Below are positions 1 through 9,764 of a DNA stretch of 64,000 nucleotides, one piece after another. The DNA lies in contig NZ_JAVIWK010000001.1 in NCBI RefSeq assembly GCF_034314165.1, forward strand, positions 4,231,001 through 4,295,000. The letters run 5' to 3'. The notes beneath the pieces were generated by a model, which did not search any database, had not been told where the DNA came from, and was given only the letters and a program-made list of their open reading frames with translations. Position 1 is the first letter of the stretch. Each line of letters starts with the position of its first letter. The DNA comes from Pseudomonas sp. Bout1. Its GTDB lineage: Bacteria; Pseudomonadota; Gammaproteobacteria; Pseudomonadales; Pseudomonadaceae. The translations under genes were made by a program, and so were the position numbers.

Positions 1-891
1 TCCGGCGTTCACAGCTTCCTGCATCAGCCAGTCACGAAAGCTGACAATGTGCGGCCGGGATTCGAGGCCTTTGGGGCAAACAAAATAATAGGCCACAGGC
101 GATGGGAACGGCACATCGAACAGCTTGACCAAGCGTCCGTCGCCCAGCTCTGATTCCACGTGCCCGCTGCGCGCCAAGGCGATGCCCTGGCCGAGCAATG
201 CCGCCTCGATCGTCATGTTGGTGTCCGCAAACCTGACACTTTCCTTGAGCGGCGAAACCCCAAGCCCCACGTGCTGAAACCAGACTTCCCATTTTGGCAC
301 CAGGTCGGCACCGTCTCGCGTCAACAGCGGGTAGCGCAGCAACTCGGCAGGCGCGTGCGGCATGCCAAAGCGCTTTAACAATTCTGGGCTCGCCACCGGG
401 AAAATCTGTTCCCGGAACAGGAACTCCGAGTACAGCGCCGGGTAATTGCCATTGCCGAAGCGGATCGCCACGTCCGCTTCTGCGCTTGAGAAGTTGATGG
501 CTTTGTCACTGGAGTCCAGCGTGACGAGAATTTCCGGATGCTGCTGGGCCAGGCTCGGCAAGCGTGGCAGCAGCCATTTCAGTGCGAAGGAATAGGTGGT
601 GCTGACCTTGAGGCGTACCCGGCCCTTTTGCTCACGCAAGTCTGCGAGCGTGGCCTCAAGGTTCATGAAGAACTCCCGCACGATCGGCGCAAGGGCCGCC
701 CCGGCGGGCGTCAGGCTGAGTGACTTGCCCCGCTGGAACAGCTGCAATCCCCACAGCTCTTCGAGGTGCTTGAGTTGATGGCTGACGGCACTCTGGGTGA
801 CGTGCAGCTCTTCTGAAGCCGAGGTGAAGGTGGCGTGCCGCGTGGCAACTTCAAAGGCGCGCAATGTCGAGGTCGGTGGCAGGTCTCGCAT
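1..891 (-). CDS. LysR-family regulator, GcvA-like, cut by window edge
   Basis: Reading the minus strand from an ATG at 889-891 gives an open frame of 297 codons that runs off the left edge, so only the last few residues are missing (LysR proteins are about 300 aa). It opens with MRDLPPTSTLRAFEVA and a helix-turn-helix (SASEELHVTQSAVSHQ) within the first 45 residues, followed by a periplasmic-binding-protein-like effector domain. The pattern resembles GcvA/AmpR-type members. A second ATG at 894-896 is in another frame and gives only a shadow. The target is probably beyond the window; the SUKH gene upstream is in the same orientation and gives no hint. Confidence 0.85.
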   Translation of the reverse strand, partial: MRDLPPTSTLRAFEVATRHATFTSASEELHVTQSAVSHQLKHLEELWGLQLFQRGKSLSLTPAGAALAPIVREFFMNLEATLADLREQKGRVRLKVSTTYSFALKWLLPRLPSLAQQHPEILVTLDSSDKAINFSSAEADVAIRFGNGNYPALYSEFLFREQIFPVASPELLKRFGMPHAPAELLRYPLLTRDGADLVPKWEVWFQHVGLGVSPLKESVRFADTNMTIEAALLGQGIALARSGHVESELGDGRLVKLFDVPFPSPVAYYFVCPKGLESRPHIVSFRDWLMQEAVNAG

Positions 892-974
892 GGCATGGCT
901 GCTCGGGCGGTCGCCCGCCTTTATGAATGAAAACTCATGATAGAGCATTCCAGTCGCCGGTCGACAGCGGCCCG

Positions 975-1343
975 CTATTGAGCTGCCACACACACCTGCT
1001 GAAACCACGCCGAAAAGTTCGGCCAGCGTTCATTCGTCGGGCCATTGTGCGACCAGTACCGAACCTGGCCCGTTTGTGACACGCAAAAGTAGTCGCCATT
1101 GTCTTCAATGAACGGCAGCCAGTCCTTCGGCACACCCATTTGATTCCAGGCGACCTGGGCGATTTCGAACAAGTCGAGATGGCTCGTGCCCGGCAGGATC
1201 ACGGCGGGCTCGAGCGTCGCATTGGCGACGTCGCTGCCGCCCTTGAGGAATTCGACATAGGCAGCCGGGAACGGGAAGTTCAGGTTGCGCCCGGCCTTTT
1301 CGATTTCGGCATCGGTTGGAATACGGAACGGATCGGAGGTCAT
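975..1343 (-). CDS. SMI1/KNR4 (SUKH) family protein
   Basis: This encodes 122 residues from the ATG at 1341-1343; the frame is open further upstream but the SUKH-like part begins at MTSDPFRIPTDAEIEKAG. It has the family pattern of an N-terminal helix, a short FPAAYVEFLKGGSD segment, and C-terminal strands with a Trp-rich end. SUKH proteins are often immunity proteins against polymorphic or contact-dependent toxins, but many orphan copies exist. No toxin gene is adjacent: the neighbours are a LysR gene and a chemoreceptor. I call the family with fair confidence and leave the role open. Confidence 0.7.
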   Translation of the reverse strand: MTSDPFRIPTDAEIEKAGRNLNFPFPAAYVEFLKGGSDVANATLEPAVILPGTSHLDLFEIAQVAWNQMGVPKDWLPFIEDNGDYFCVSQTGQVRYWSHNGPTNERWPNFSAWFQQVCVAAQ

Positions 1344-1410
1344 CGATAAAGTCCCTGGCTCGACGAAGTGGAGTGTGCTGAATACCACAGTTCAGCCTGC
1401 CGACACACCC

Positions 1411-3468
1411 TCAACCCAGTTGGAACCGCGCGGTATTGTCGCTCAATGCACGGCTGCCCTTGCTCAAGCTGTCCGCCGCCTGATTCACCGCCCGTGCGCC
1501 CTCAAGCAGGCGCCCTGCCGCCTGGTCAACCTGCTGGATATTGCCGCTCACCTCGTCTGCCGTCGCCGCCTGCTCCTCAACCGCCGTGGCGATCTGCGCC
1601 AAGGTATCGGTAACGCTCTGCACGGCACTGGCGATCTCGCCCAGCCGATGGCCCAGGCCGGTGACCGACTCGGCGTCGGTAACCGCCTGCTCACACGCCG
1701 CGCCCATCAGCGTCACCGCTTGGCTCACGGTCGAACGCAAGCTGTCGACCGTGCCGGCGATCTGCGCCGTGGAGGCCTGGGTGCGTTGCGACAGGCTGCG
1801 CACTTCATCAGCCACCACCGCAAAACCCCGGCCCTGCTCGCCGGCCCGTGCTGCTTCAATGGCGGCGTTCAGTGCCAGCAGGTTGGTCTGTTCGGCAATC
1901 CCGCGAATGGTGTCGACCACCGACTGAATTTGCTGCCCCTGCTGGCTGACGCGCTCCAGCGCATCGGAGGTGTCGGTCAAGCGCTGGTTGAGTTGCTGAA
2001 TGCTGGCGGTGGTGCGCTGGCTATCGCGGCTACTGTCCTCGGCAATCCGCCGGGTTTTCTGCGCGCTGCCGGAGGCCTGCTCACAGCTTTTGGCGACGCC
2101 CAAGGAGGTCGCGGCCAATTGCGTGGCGGCGGCGGCAATCTGGCTGATTTGCTGTTGCTGGTCTTCCACTTCGGTGAGCGTGCTGCCCGATTGCGAGTTC
2201 AACATCAGCACCGCAGAGCCCAACTGCTGCGTCTCGTGATTGACGCCCAGAAGGCTGGTGCGCAACTGCACCACGGCCACGTTAAGTGCCGTGCTGATGG
2301 CGGCCAGTTCGTCACGCCCTTGCACCGCCACCTCCACGCACAGGTTGCCGTCGCGCAGCGATTCGGCCAGGGTGGTGATACCGCTGGCGCTGCGGCGGAT
2401 CGACGCCTGCAAGCACACGAACAGGTACAGGGCCGCCAACGCCAACACGCTGAACGTCACCGCCACCGGGATAAATTGCTTAAGCGAGCTTTGGCGGTAG
2501 TAACCCAGGCGCGCATCCAGCGAGGTCAGCGATTGGGTGCGCAACGCGCCCAGGGTGCCGAGCATGCCATCCACACTGCGTTCAAAACCTGTGGTATCAA
2601 GCTTGATGGTGCCGCCAAACACGCCTTCGTCCAGGGTTTTCAGCTCATTATCCAGGCGTTGCACGCTGTCGTCGTATTGCACGATCCAGGCTTGCAGCCC
2701 CGGATATTGCTTGGCCTTGAGGGACATGGCCGCCTTGACCAACTGGTCGCGGGCATCGCCGATGCGCCCGCGCAAATCACGCATCTGCAACCGGCTTTGC
2801 AGGGTGAACTGCCCCGAGGCGATGGACGATTGCCCGACGCTCGCCATGCGCCCGATGCGCTCCACCAGGTCGGGCGTCTGCTGGGTGGAAATCTGCATCA
2901 ACAGGTAGGTTTCAAGCCAGGGGTCGAGGATCAACCCGGTGTCCATGGTGATTTGCTCGCGCAGGGTTTGCATCGCGCTCAACGCAGACGTGAAGCGGTC
3001 GTAGCCATCCGGCCACCAACCCACCGCACGCAGGGATGGCGAGTCCATGCCCTTGACCGAGGCCTGCAATGCTTCAAAACGCGCGAGGGTGTCCACGCTG
3101 GCATTCTGGGCCTTCAGCGCCTCACCCAGAGCCTGTACGCTTTGCAGGATCAGCGGGAAGTTGGTGTCGACGGCGGTCATGGCCGCCTTGGCGGCGGGTG
3201 TCTGGTCATGCAGGATGTCCGCGGCTTTCCAGCGCGCAGCCAGGTTGCGCTGGGCGGTGAGTTGAGCGTCCAGGGTATCCAGCGCGAGCAGTTCACGCAC
3301 ACCGGATTGCTCGTTGGAGATCACCGTCAGCTTGGTGCGGTACTCCTGCGCGATCATCCACAAACTACCCGCCAGGGGCAGCATGAACAGAAAAAACAGG
3401 ATCTGAAACTTGCGCGCAAATCCAAAACGTCCGAGCAGGTGGATTCCTGGCGACAAAAGACTCTGCAT
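1411..3468 (-). CDS. Methyl-accepting chemotaxis protein
   Basis: This is a transmembrane chemoreceptor of 685 aa. TM1 lies near residues 21-41, a long helical periplasmic sensing region of about 290 residues follows, TM2 is near 332-354, then HAMP (about 355-405) and the signalling domain. The hairpin tip with [20 protein letters not shown] lies near residues 538-557, where CheA and CheW bind. The C-terminus ends in FQLG with no CheR-tethering pentapeptide. An AGGAG sequence sits 9 nt before the ATG. It is probably a single-gene unit; the periplasmic domain has no motif from which I can name a ligand. Confidence 0.95.
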   Translation of the reverse strand: MQSLLSPGIHLLGRFGFARKFQILFFLFMLPLAGSLWMIAQEYRTKLTVISNEQSGVRELLALDTLDAQLTAQRNLAARWKAADILHDQTPAAKAAMTAVDTNFPLILQSVQALGEALKAQNASVDTLARFEALQASVKGMDSPSLRAVGWWPDGYDRFTSALSAMQTLREQITMDTGLILDPWLETYLLMQISTQQTPDLVERIGRMASVGQSSIASGQFTLQSRLQMRDLRGRIGDARDQLVKAAMSLKAKQYPGLQAWIVQYDDSVQRLDNELKTLDEGVFGGTIKLDTTGFERSVDGMLGTLGALRTQSLTSLDARLGYYRQSSLKQFIPVAVTFSVLALAALYLFVCLQASIRRSASGITTLAESLRDGNLCVEVAVQGRDELAAISTALNVAVVQLRTSLLGVNHETQQLGSAVLMLNSQSGSTLTEVEDQQQQISQIAAAATQLAATSLGVAKSCEQASGSAQKTRRIAEDSSRDSQRTTASIQQLNQRLTDTSDALERVSQQGQQIQSVVDTIRGIAEQTNLLALNAAIEAARAGEQGRGFAVVADEVRSLSQRTQASTAQIAGTVDSLRSTVSQAVTLMGAACEQAVTDAESVTGLGHRLGEIASAVQSVTDTLAQIATAVEEQAATADEVSGNIQQVDQAAGRLLEGARAVNQAADSLSKGSRALSDNTARFQLG

Positions 3469-3690
3469 GTCCGACTACTCCTAGAACCACTCGCCTGAGC
3501 GGCGAATAAAGCTGTTAAATGATTGGCGGCAAAATGCCATGTCATTGATTAAGCTGGCTCTAGCAAGAAGCGGACCGCTGTTGCCGGGCCCACAGATACG
3601 CGGTGCGTCACTCACCGCACAGTCAGGTATGCACAAAAATGGGGCGAAATAACTCAGTGCCCACAACAGCACTGTAACCGTGGGGGACTC

Positions 3691-4842
3691 TCACTCGCTC
3701 ACAAAAGCCAACACCTTCTCCAGCATCCGATCACAGGCCTCAAGCTGCGCAACGCTGATGAACTCATCGGGCTTGTGCCCCTGGTCCATGCTGCCTGGCC
3801 CGCACACCACCGTGGGAATTCCCGCCTGATCAAACAACCCGCCTTCGCTGCCGAACGCTACCGTGCCGTATTCCCGCGAGCCGCAGAAACCGGCAACCCA
3901 TTCAGCCGCCTGGCTCTGCACCGAGGTTGATAACCCCGGGTAGCTCGACAGTTCACTGAAGTTGATCGCGCACTGCGCACTCACCGCCTGCATCGCAGGC
4001 AACAACGTGTGTTCGGCATAACCGCGCAATTGGTTCGCAACGTGCCAAGGATTCTGCGCAGGTAGCGAGCGCACTTCAAAGTCAAAACTACAGTTTTGCG
4101 GCACGATATTCAGGGCCTTTCCGCCCGCGATCATGCCGGTTTGCACGGTGGAAAACGGCGGATCAAAACTCCCGTTGTGGTGTTGCGGTGCCTTGAGTTC
4201 TTCACCCAGCCGACCGAGTTCGAGAATCAACTGCGCGGCGTATTCAATGGCGTTCACACCCGACGGCGCATACGCCGAATGGCACGCCGCGCCATGCACC
4301 TCGCAGCGCATCGCCAACTTGCCCTTGTGGCCCAGCACCGGCTTGAGTTCGGTCGGTTCACCGATCACACACAGCAGCGGCTTGACGGGCTTGGCGTGGA
4401 AGGCTTCGATCAGCGAACGCACGCCCAGGCAACCCACCTCCTCATCGTAGGACAGCGCGATATGCACCGGCATGCGCAGCGGCGCCCGCACCAGCGCGGG
4501 TACGCTGGCCAGCACACAGGCGATGTAGCCTTTCATGTCGGCGGTGCCACGGCCGTACAGCTTGCCATCCTTCTCGGTCAGTTCGAACGGCGCCACGCTC
4601 CAGCGCTGGCCGTCTACGGGCACCACGTCGGTATGACCCGACAGCACAATGCCCGGCACGTCCGCCGGGCCGATAGTTGCCAACAGGTTGGCCTTGCTCT
4701 TTTGCTCGTTGAACAACAGCGCACAGCTCACGCCGTGGTGCTGCAAGTAGTTGCGTACGAAGTCGATCAGCGCCAGGTTCGATTCGCGGCTGGTGGTGTC
4801 GAAGCTGACCAGTTGCGCCAGCAGGTCACGGCTCTGGCTCAT
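3691..4842 (-). CDS. M20 amidohydrolase, ArgE-like (acetylornithine deacetylase family)
   Basis: This is a 383-aa cytoplasmic metallo-amidohydrolase. All M20 metal ligands and catalytic residues are visible: SGHTDVVPVDG (His, Asp), DMKGYI (Asp), DEEVGCLG (Glu-Glu), GEPTELKPV (Glu) and GSMDQGHKPDEF (His). Sequence style is that of ArgE, which removes acetyl from N-acetylornithine. Its ATG overlaps the stop of the DUF1028 gene by 4 nt (ATGA), so it is translationally coupled and last in a six-gene minus-strand run with a transporter. That context suggests hydrolysis of an imported N-acyl or amide substrate rather than arginine synthesis. The family is certain; the substrate is inferred. Confidence 0.88.
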   Translation of the reverse strand: MSQSRDLLAQLVSFDTTSRESNLALIDFVRNYLQHHGVSCALLFNEQKSKANLLATIGPADVPGIVLSGHTDVVPVDGQRWSVAPFELTEKDGKLYGRGTADMKGYIACVLASVPALVRAPLRMPVHIALSYDEEVGCLGVRSLIEAFHAKPVKPLLCVIGEPTELKPVLGHKGKLAMRCEVHGAACHSAYAPSGVNAIEYAAQLILELGRLGEELKAPQHHNGSFDPPFSTVQTGMIAGGKALNIVPQNCSFDFEVRSLPAQNPWHVANQLRGYAEHTLLPAMQAVSAQCAINFSELSSYPGLSTSVQSQAAEWVAGFCGSREYGTVAFGSEGGLFDQAGIPTVVCGPGSMDQGHKPDEFISVAQLEACDRMLEKVLAFVSE

Positions 4843-5516
4843 CGGTCGTCTCCCGGCACTGCGTAACCCGGGGCAAACTGCGGGTTGATGGCGCGGTCGA
4901 TGTAGTCCTGCATTTGCCCGCGATAGGCCTGCCAGAGTTGCTCGAGTGCGCCGAGCGGGTCGTCATCGGCCCAGTCCACCCGCAGGTTGACGATCGGCCA
5001 CAGGTGATCACCGACCACTACCAGGGCGGCGGAATGCACCGGCCCCGCCTCACCGCCCCCGGCCACACCCGCCTGCATGGCGGCGAGCAGTCGGTCGGTG
5101 AGGTGCCCGGGCGTGCCTTCGAAGGCGCGCACCATGGCTTCGATCACGCCGGTATTGGCCAGCATGTTCCCCGCCGCCACGCATTGCTCACCGCTGACTG
5201 CGTGGTGAATGCCCAGGGTCTGCGCGCCGCTGAAATGCGCGGTTCTGCCGGCGCTGTCAATCACCGTCACCTGGCGATACTCGCTGTGGCTGTGCGGGGT
5301 GAGCACAGCCGCCAGGGCCTCACTGGGCGTCATGCCCTCGGCCAACAGGTCCAGGGTGTGCGGGCCGAGTGCCGGCAAGGTGATGTTCTGCGACGCTACC
5401 GCGCCCACGCCCGGGCGCAACCACGGGCAACGGGCGCCCACGGCAATGCTCGACGAGCTGATAGCAATACCCAGCTGGCCGGTTTCGGCACAGCGGGCGA
5501 CAACCGAAAAGGTCAT
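4839..5516 (-). CDS. DUF1028 family protein (Ntn-hydrolase-like)
   Basis: This 225-aa protein starts MTFSVVARCAETGQLGIAIS and continues with GARCPWLRPGVGAVASQN, the signature of DUF1028. The family has an Ntn-hydrolase-like fold and is commonly encoded beside M20 peptidases, RidA proteins and amino-acid ABC transporters. Here it is directly upstream of and coupled to the ArgE-like gene. A hydrolytic step on an amide or peptide-like compound is a reasonable inference; no activity can be read from the sequence itself. The C-terminus ends with a short tail (NPQFAPGYAVPGDDR). Confidence 0.85.
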   Translation of the reverse strand: MTFSVVARCAETGQLGIAISSSSIAVGARCPWLRPGVGAVASQNITLPALGPHTLDLLAEGMTPSEALAAVLTPHSHSEYRQVTVIDSAGRTAHFSGAQTLGIHHAVSGEQCVAAGNMLANTGVIEAMVRAFEGTPGHLTDRLLAAMQAGVAGGGEAGPVHSAALVVVGDHLWPIVNLRVDWADDDPLGALEQLWQAYRGQMQDYIDRAINPQFAPGYAVPGDDR

Positions 5517-5543
5517 GGAGATTCCTGCCTGTGAGGGGTTAAA

Positions 5544-6275
5544 TCAGTCGAGCAACGAAGGGTCGGCGTCGATCATCAACTGCTTCATTTCTTCAAAATG
5601 CCGTTGCGAGAAATCCGTGATGCCTTCCCAGCCCCGCGCGGTTTTTTCGGCCACTTCGTCAGACAGAACCCGCAGCGGTTGGCCGGTAGACCACGCCGTA
5701 ACGAGGATCTGGCAGGCACGCTCCAGGGTCCAGATATCGTCGAATGCCTCACCGATGGACGTGGCGGTGACCATCACTCCATGGTTGCCCATCAACAAGC
5801 GGCGCTTGCCGTCCAGCAACCCGGCCAGGCGCTCGCCTTCGGCCTCGGTGTCGGCCATGCCGCCGTACAGTTCGTCCACCGCCACGCGATTGAAATAGCG
5901 CGCGGTGTTCTGATCGATCGGCGGAATATGCGGGTTGGCCAGGCACGCAACGGCGGTGGTGTAAACCGGGTGCAGGTGCAGCACGGCGCGGGTTTGCGGC
6001 AACAACCGATGAATCTGCCCGTGGATTGACCAGGCGGTGGAATCCACGTCGGGGTGCTCGGCGCCGCCGGCGTCGTCGGCGTGCAACAGCAACAGGTCAC
6101 TGGCCCGGATACGCGAGAAGTGCTTCCACTTCGGGTTGAGCAAGAACTGTTTGCCGTCGGCTGATACCGCCGCGCTGAAATGGTTGGCCACCGCCTCATG
6201 CATGCCCAGGTGCGCAACGATGCGAAAAGTCGCCGCCAGGTCGATACGGGTTTGCTCTTCAAGTGATAACGCCAT
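5544..6275 (-). CDS. Class II aldolase/adducin family protein
   Basis: Starting at the ATG 6273-6275 (MALSLEEQTRIDLA), this is a 243-aa protein. The zinc-binding pair is visible in VLHLHPVYT, and the third histidine in MGNHGVMVTA. Class II aldolases of this type cleave phosphorylated or free sugars or act as decarboxylase-like enzymes; many members of this subgroup act on non-phosphorylated hydroxy-acids. It lies 27 nt upstream of the DUF1028 gene and belongs to the same operon. A REP hairpin separates it from the solute-binding protein gene upstream, which may reduce expression of the three distal genes. The exact substrate is unknown. Confidence 0.88.
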   Translation of the reverse strand: MALSLEEQTRIDLAATFRIVAHLGMHEAVANHFSAAVSADGKQFLLNPKWKHFSRIRASDLLLLHADDAGGAEHPDVDSTAWSIHGQIHRLLPQTRAVLHLHPVYTTAVACLANPHIPPIDQNTARYFNRVAVDELYGGMADTEAEGERLAGLLDGKRRLLMGNHGVMVTATSIGEAFDDIWTLERACQILVTAWSTGQPLRVLSDEVAEKTARGWEGITDFSQRHFEEMKQLMIDADPSLLD

Positions 6276-6317
6276 GTAGCTTTCTCCGCAGGGCAATTGG
6301 ATGGCGAGGGGTTTATT

Positions 6318-6424
6318 GTGGCGAGCGAGCTTGCTCGCGCTGGACTGCGCAGCAGTCCCATTCGCTTGGATAAAACGAGGGGGCCGCTTCGCGGCCCAGC
6401 GGGAGCAAGCTCCCTCGCCACAAC
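6318..6424. repeat. REP/BIME hairpin
   Basis: Two inverted arms (GCGAGCTTGCTCGC type and GGGAGCAAGCTCCC type) enclose a short middle with GGGCCGCTTCGCGGCCC. It belongs to the same REP class as the units of the tandem array at 30-32.5 kb. It sits in the gap between the solute-binding protein and aldolase genes and could act as a transcript-stabilising or attenuating hairpin inside the operon. Confidence 0.85.
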
Positions 6425-6476
6425 AAGCTCGGTCGCCACAGGTTCGGTGCGTACCGTTAAGTGAGCACGCTTGTGA

Positions 6477-7310
6477 TCAGGACTTGGGCATCAGCTCGGC
6501 GATGTCGGCATCGGTGGGCGCCTGGAAGTTGTATTTCTTGAGCAAGGCGGCGTATTCAGGGGTGGCGCTGAATTTCTTGATGCCTTCGACCAAGGCATTC
6601 TTCACGTCGTCATTGCCCTTCTTCACACCAAAGCCGTTCAGCACCGGGTAGATCAAGGTGTCGGAAGAAATCACCACGCGGCCGCTGAGTTTGTCGACCG
6701 CGCCACGCGCTACTGCGGCGTCGGTGATCTGCGCTTCAACGGCATGGGCCAGCAAGGCCTGGGTGGTTTGTGGGTCGGTGCTGTACTCGCTGATCGCGAT
6801 CGGCTTCAGGCCCTTCTTCACACAGTACTCATCCGACAGCTTGTGCATCTGCGCCAGCCAAGAGGTCGCGCCCATCGAGCCGATCTTGTGGCCGCAGAAC
6901 TCTTCCGGGGTCTTGGGCTGGAACTCGCTGCCCTTGAGGGTCAGGATCGATTCGCCGCTTTTGAGGTAGGGAATCATGTCGATGACCTTCACCCGCTCGG
7001 CGGTGATGTACATCGAGGAGTTGGTCACATCGAACCGCCCCGCCTGCAAGCCGGTGATCAGGTTGGGAAAGCGTGTGTCGAGGGTCTCGACGGTGCGGCC
7101 CATGGTCTTGGCCAGGCCATCCATGAACTCGATGTCAAAGCCTGCGGGCTTGTTGTTATCCATGTATTCATAGGGAAAGAAGGTCAAATCGGAACCGGCG
7201 ACAATTTTCCCGTCTTTCTGGAAGGCCGAAGCCGCCAACGACGTCATTGCAACCGCAGCGCCCAGCAGGCACACGGCAATGGGGCGAGCAATCATATGAA
7301 ACGCTGTCAT
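6477..7310 (-). CDS. Amino-acid-type ABC transporter substrate-binding protein
   Basis: The likely start is the ATG at 7308-7310, giving 277 aa with a signal peptide (MTAFHMIARPIAVCLLGAAVAMTSLAAS is basic then hydrophobic). The mature part begins FQKDGKIVAGSDLTFFPYEY and shows the type-3 solute-binding pattern, including MDNNKPAGFDIEFMDGLAK. It should bind its ligand in the periplasm and deliver it to the fused permease-ATPase encoded two genes upstream. Residues that would define an amino-acid ligand (such as the carboxylate-binding Arg) are not obvious to me, so ligand class is uncertain. Confidence 0.9.
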   Translation of the reverse strand: MTAFHMIARPIAVCLLGAAVAMTSLAASAFQKDGKIVAGSDLTFFPYEYMDNNKPAGFDIEFMDGLAKTMGRTVETLDTRFPNLITGLQAGRFDVTNSSMYITAERVKVIDMIPYLKSGESILTLKGSEFQPKTPEEFCGHKIGSMGATSWLAQMHKLSDEYCVKKGLKPIAISEYSTDPQTTQALLAHAVEAQITDAAVARGAVDKLSGRVVISSDTLIYPVLNGFGVKKGNDDVKNALVEGIKKFSATPEYAALLKKYNFQAPTDADIAELMPKS

Positions 7311-7338
7311 GGTAATACCCTGCAAGGTGAGAAGAAGG

Positions 7339-8211
7339 TTAGGCGGTGGGTGAATCCTGGCCGGCCTGTTGCACAAAGAAAGAGGCGCCACGGGGCTTTT
7401 GCGGCAAGCGCATGTGATTGTCCGTGGAACGCACCAAGCCACTTTCCTGACCGGCGACCATCAGGCCGGCGTGTGCGCTGGGCAGCGGGTTTTCGCCGAA
7501 TGGCAACGCGTCTTCAGCGGCGTATACACCGATGAACAGAGTGCGCGGCAGTTCAGTCTCGTTAGGGCTTGAAGCATGCAAAAGTCGGGTGTGCATGAAG
7601 CACACGGAACCGGCCGGCCCATAACAGGCAACCGGGTTCTGGCACAGGTCGTCGACCACCGCGGCCTCCACCGCGCCGGTAAAGCGCTGCTCGTGCCAGT
7701 GCGACCACAGCGGGCCTTTGTGGCTGCCGGGAATTACCGTCAGCGGGCCATTTTGCGGAGTGACTTCACTGACCATCAGCAACGCCGTAACGATGTCGTC
7801 GTTGCTGTGAGGCGTGAACAAAAAGTCCTGGTGCCACTTAACCTGTGTGGCGGTGTGGGGCAGTTTCGAGTTGATCTTGCTGTGGTGAAAGCGCGTGCCG
7901 CCGGCCCCGATCAGTTGCGCAGCAATCTGCGCCATTCGCGATTGCAATGCCACGCGCTGGTACGCCGGCGAAATCTCGGTGGGCGAACTCACCCGGCGCA
8001 GCGAGGGATGATCCGGGCGGTGGTCGCCTTCCAGGTCAAAACGCGCACGGCCATCTACCGTTTCACCCCAGCCCTGGTCGTGGCTACGGCTGTCTTCTAC
8101 CCACTGGTCGAAGTCGTGCTGCAACGCGGCCACGTCTGCAGCCGACAGCACGTCTTGCACCACCAGGAAGCCGTCGCGGTGGAACTGTTCAATTTGCACT
8201 TGCTCGATCAT
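7339..8211 (-). CDS. Phytanoyl-CoA dioxygenase (PhyH) family protein
   Basis: From the ATG at 8209-8211 (MIEQVQIEQFHRDG) this is 290 aa. The 2-His-1-carboxylate iron site is visible: WHQD (His, Asp) and the distal His in TRLLHASSPN, followed by an Arg in ELPRTLFIGVY that should hold 2-oxoglutarate. It is therefore predicted to be an Fe(II)/2-oxoglutarate hydroxylase. PGSHKGPLW is also typical of PhyH proteins. It lies between the transporter and the binding protein genes, suggesting it hydroxylates the imported compound or a product of it. Confidence 0.9.
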   Translation of the reverse strand: MIEQVQIEQFHRDGFLVVQDVLSAADVAALQHDFDQWVEDSRSHDQGWGETVDGRARFDLEGDHRPDHPSLRRVSSPTEISPAYQRVALQSRMAQIAAQLIGAGGTRFHHSKINSKLPHTATQVKWHQDFLFTPHSNDDIVTALLMVSEVTPQNGPLTVIPGSHKGPLWSHWHEQRFTGAVEAAVVDDLCQNPVACYGPAGSVCFMHTRLLHASSPNETELPRTLFIGVYAAEDALPFGENPLPSAHAGLMVAGQESGLVRSTDNHMRLPQKPRGASFFVQQAGQDSPTA

Positions 8212-8246
8212 GTTGTTGCCCTCTTGTCGCTCGAACGTTAAGGGAG

Positions 8247-9764
8247 TCACGCCAGCGAGACGTCCTTGAGGAACGCCTCGACACGTGGGTTTTCGCCGCT
8301 GCGCAGCGCCTGCGGGGTGTCGTCGCAGACCACCCGGCCCTTCTCCATGAACACGATCCGGTCGGAGACCTTGAACGCGAAATTCATCTCATGGGTGACG
8401 ATGACCATGGTGATGCCCTCCTGGGCCAGGGCTTCGATGACTTGCAGCACTTCGTTGACTTTTTCCGGATCGAGCGCCGAGGTGGGCTCGTCAAACAGCA
8501 TGATTTGCGGGCGCATCATCAGGGCGCGGGCAATGGCCACGCGCTGCTGCTGGCCACCGGAAAGCTGGTGCGGGTACTTCCAGGCGTGGTCGAGCATGCC
8601 GACCTTGTGCAGCAGCGCGTAGGCCTGTTGCTTGAGCTCTTCGACACGCCCGAGGCGGTGGTACTTCGGCGCCATCAGCAGGTTGTCGAGCACGCTCAGG
8701 TGCGGGAACAGGTTGAAGCTCTGGAACACCATGCCGATGTTCAGACGGTGCTCGGCGTGCTCCACGTACTGTGGTTTTTGCGCGCCGACTTTGTTCAGGT
8801 GAATGAACGGCTGGCCATTGATTTTGATCTCGCCGTTATCCAGTTGCTCCAGGCCGTTGAGCAGACGAATCAGCGTGGTCTTGCCGGAGCCCGAAGGCCC
8901 GATCACCGACACCACTTCGCCGGGCTGGATCTGCAGGTTGACCGAGCCCAGCACTTCCACATCGTTGTAGGCTTTATGCAGCCGCGAAGCCTGCAGTGCC
9001 GGGCCTTCGGTGCTGGCCGGGCGCTGCAGGGCGACACGCTGTTGGGTCGCCAGCGCCAGCACTTCGGCATCGGGCACCCGAGAGACGTTGCGCTGGTTGA
9101 CGTCGAGAAAACGCTCCAGGCGCTTGAGCAGGAAGTCGAACACCGTGACGATAAACACGTAGAAAAACGCCACCGCCGCCATCGTCTCGATCACCAGGAA
9201 GTTCTGCGAATACAGCCGCTGGCCGACCATGAGAATCTCGGTCAGCGAGATTACCGACACCAGGGAGGTGAGCTTGACGATGGAGATGTATTCGTTGGCC
9301 AGCGACGGCAACGCCACTCGCAAAGCCTGCGGGATGACCACCCGCCACTGGATCCCGAAAAACCTCAACCCCAGCGCCCGCGCAGCCTCGCCCTGGCCCT
9401 TGGGAATCGACAACAGGCCGCCCCGATGAATCTCGGCAACGTAGGCGGTTTCGCAGATCACCAGCGCCAGCAGACCGGCCCAAAACGGGTCTGCCAGAAT
9501 CACTGAAGTGGCGGGAATCGCCTGCGGCAGGTTGTAAATGAAGATCAGCAGCACCAGCAGCGGCAGGCTGCGGAACAACCAGATGTAGCCCCGCGCCGGC
9601 AGGCTGATCAGCGCGTGTTTGGACTGCTTGGCCAGGGCCAGCAGGAAACCCAGGGCAATACTCAGGACCCATGTCAACGAACTGAGCTGGATAACCGTCC
9701 ATGTTGCCCGCCAGAACTCGGCATCGGCCAGCAAACCAAACATGTAGTTCCAGTTGAAAGTCAT
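8247..9764 (-). CDS. Amino-acid ABC transporter, fused permease and ATPase
   Basis: This 505-aa protein starts at the ATG 9762-9764 (MTFNWNYMF). The first ~220 residues form a His/Glu/Gln-type permease with several membrane segments and the EAA loop (EAARALGLRFFGIQW). After a linker comes an ATPase domain with Walker A GPSGSGKTT (about 289-297), signature LSGGQQQ (about 401-407) and Walker B IMLFDEPTSALDPE. Amino-acid importers usually keep these as separate chains; fusion is known but less common. It is first in the operon, so its expression should set that of the downstream catabolic genes. Confidence 0.93.
   Translation of the reverse strand: MTFNWNYMFGLLADAEFWRATWTVIQLSSLTWVLSIALGFLLALAKQSKHALISLPARGYIWLFRSLPLLVLLIFIYNLPQAIPATSVILADPFWAGLLALVICETAYVAEIHRGGLLSIPKGQGEAARALGLRFFGIQWRVVIPQALRVALPSLANEYISIVKLTSLVSVISLTEILMVGQRLYSQNFLVIETMAAVAFFYVFIVTVFDFLLKRLERFLDVNQRNVSRVPDAEVLALATQQRVALQRPASTEGPALQASRLHKAYNDVEVLGSVNLQIQPGEVVSVIGPSGSGKTTLIRLLNGLEQLDNGEIKINGQPFIHLNKVGAQKPQYVEHAEHRLNIGMVFQSFNLFPHLSVLDNLLMAPKYHRLGRVEELKQQAYALLHKVGMLDHAWKYPHQLSGGQQQRVAIARALMMRPQIMLFDEPTSALDPEKVNEVLQVIEALAQEGITMVIVTHEMNFAFKVSDRIVFMEKGRVVCDDTPQALRSGENPRVEAFLKDVSLA

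Noticed and set aside
1285-3498. Plus-strand open frame of 737 codons
   Set aside because: It lies opposite the chemoreceptor and the SUKH gene, both with good family signatures.
3691-4842. argE of arginine biosynthesis
   Set aside because: The family fits, but it is coupled to DUF1028 and a transporter operon; the symbol would be misleading.
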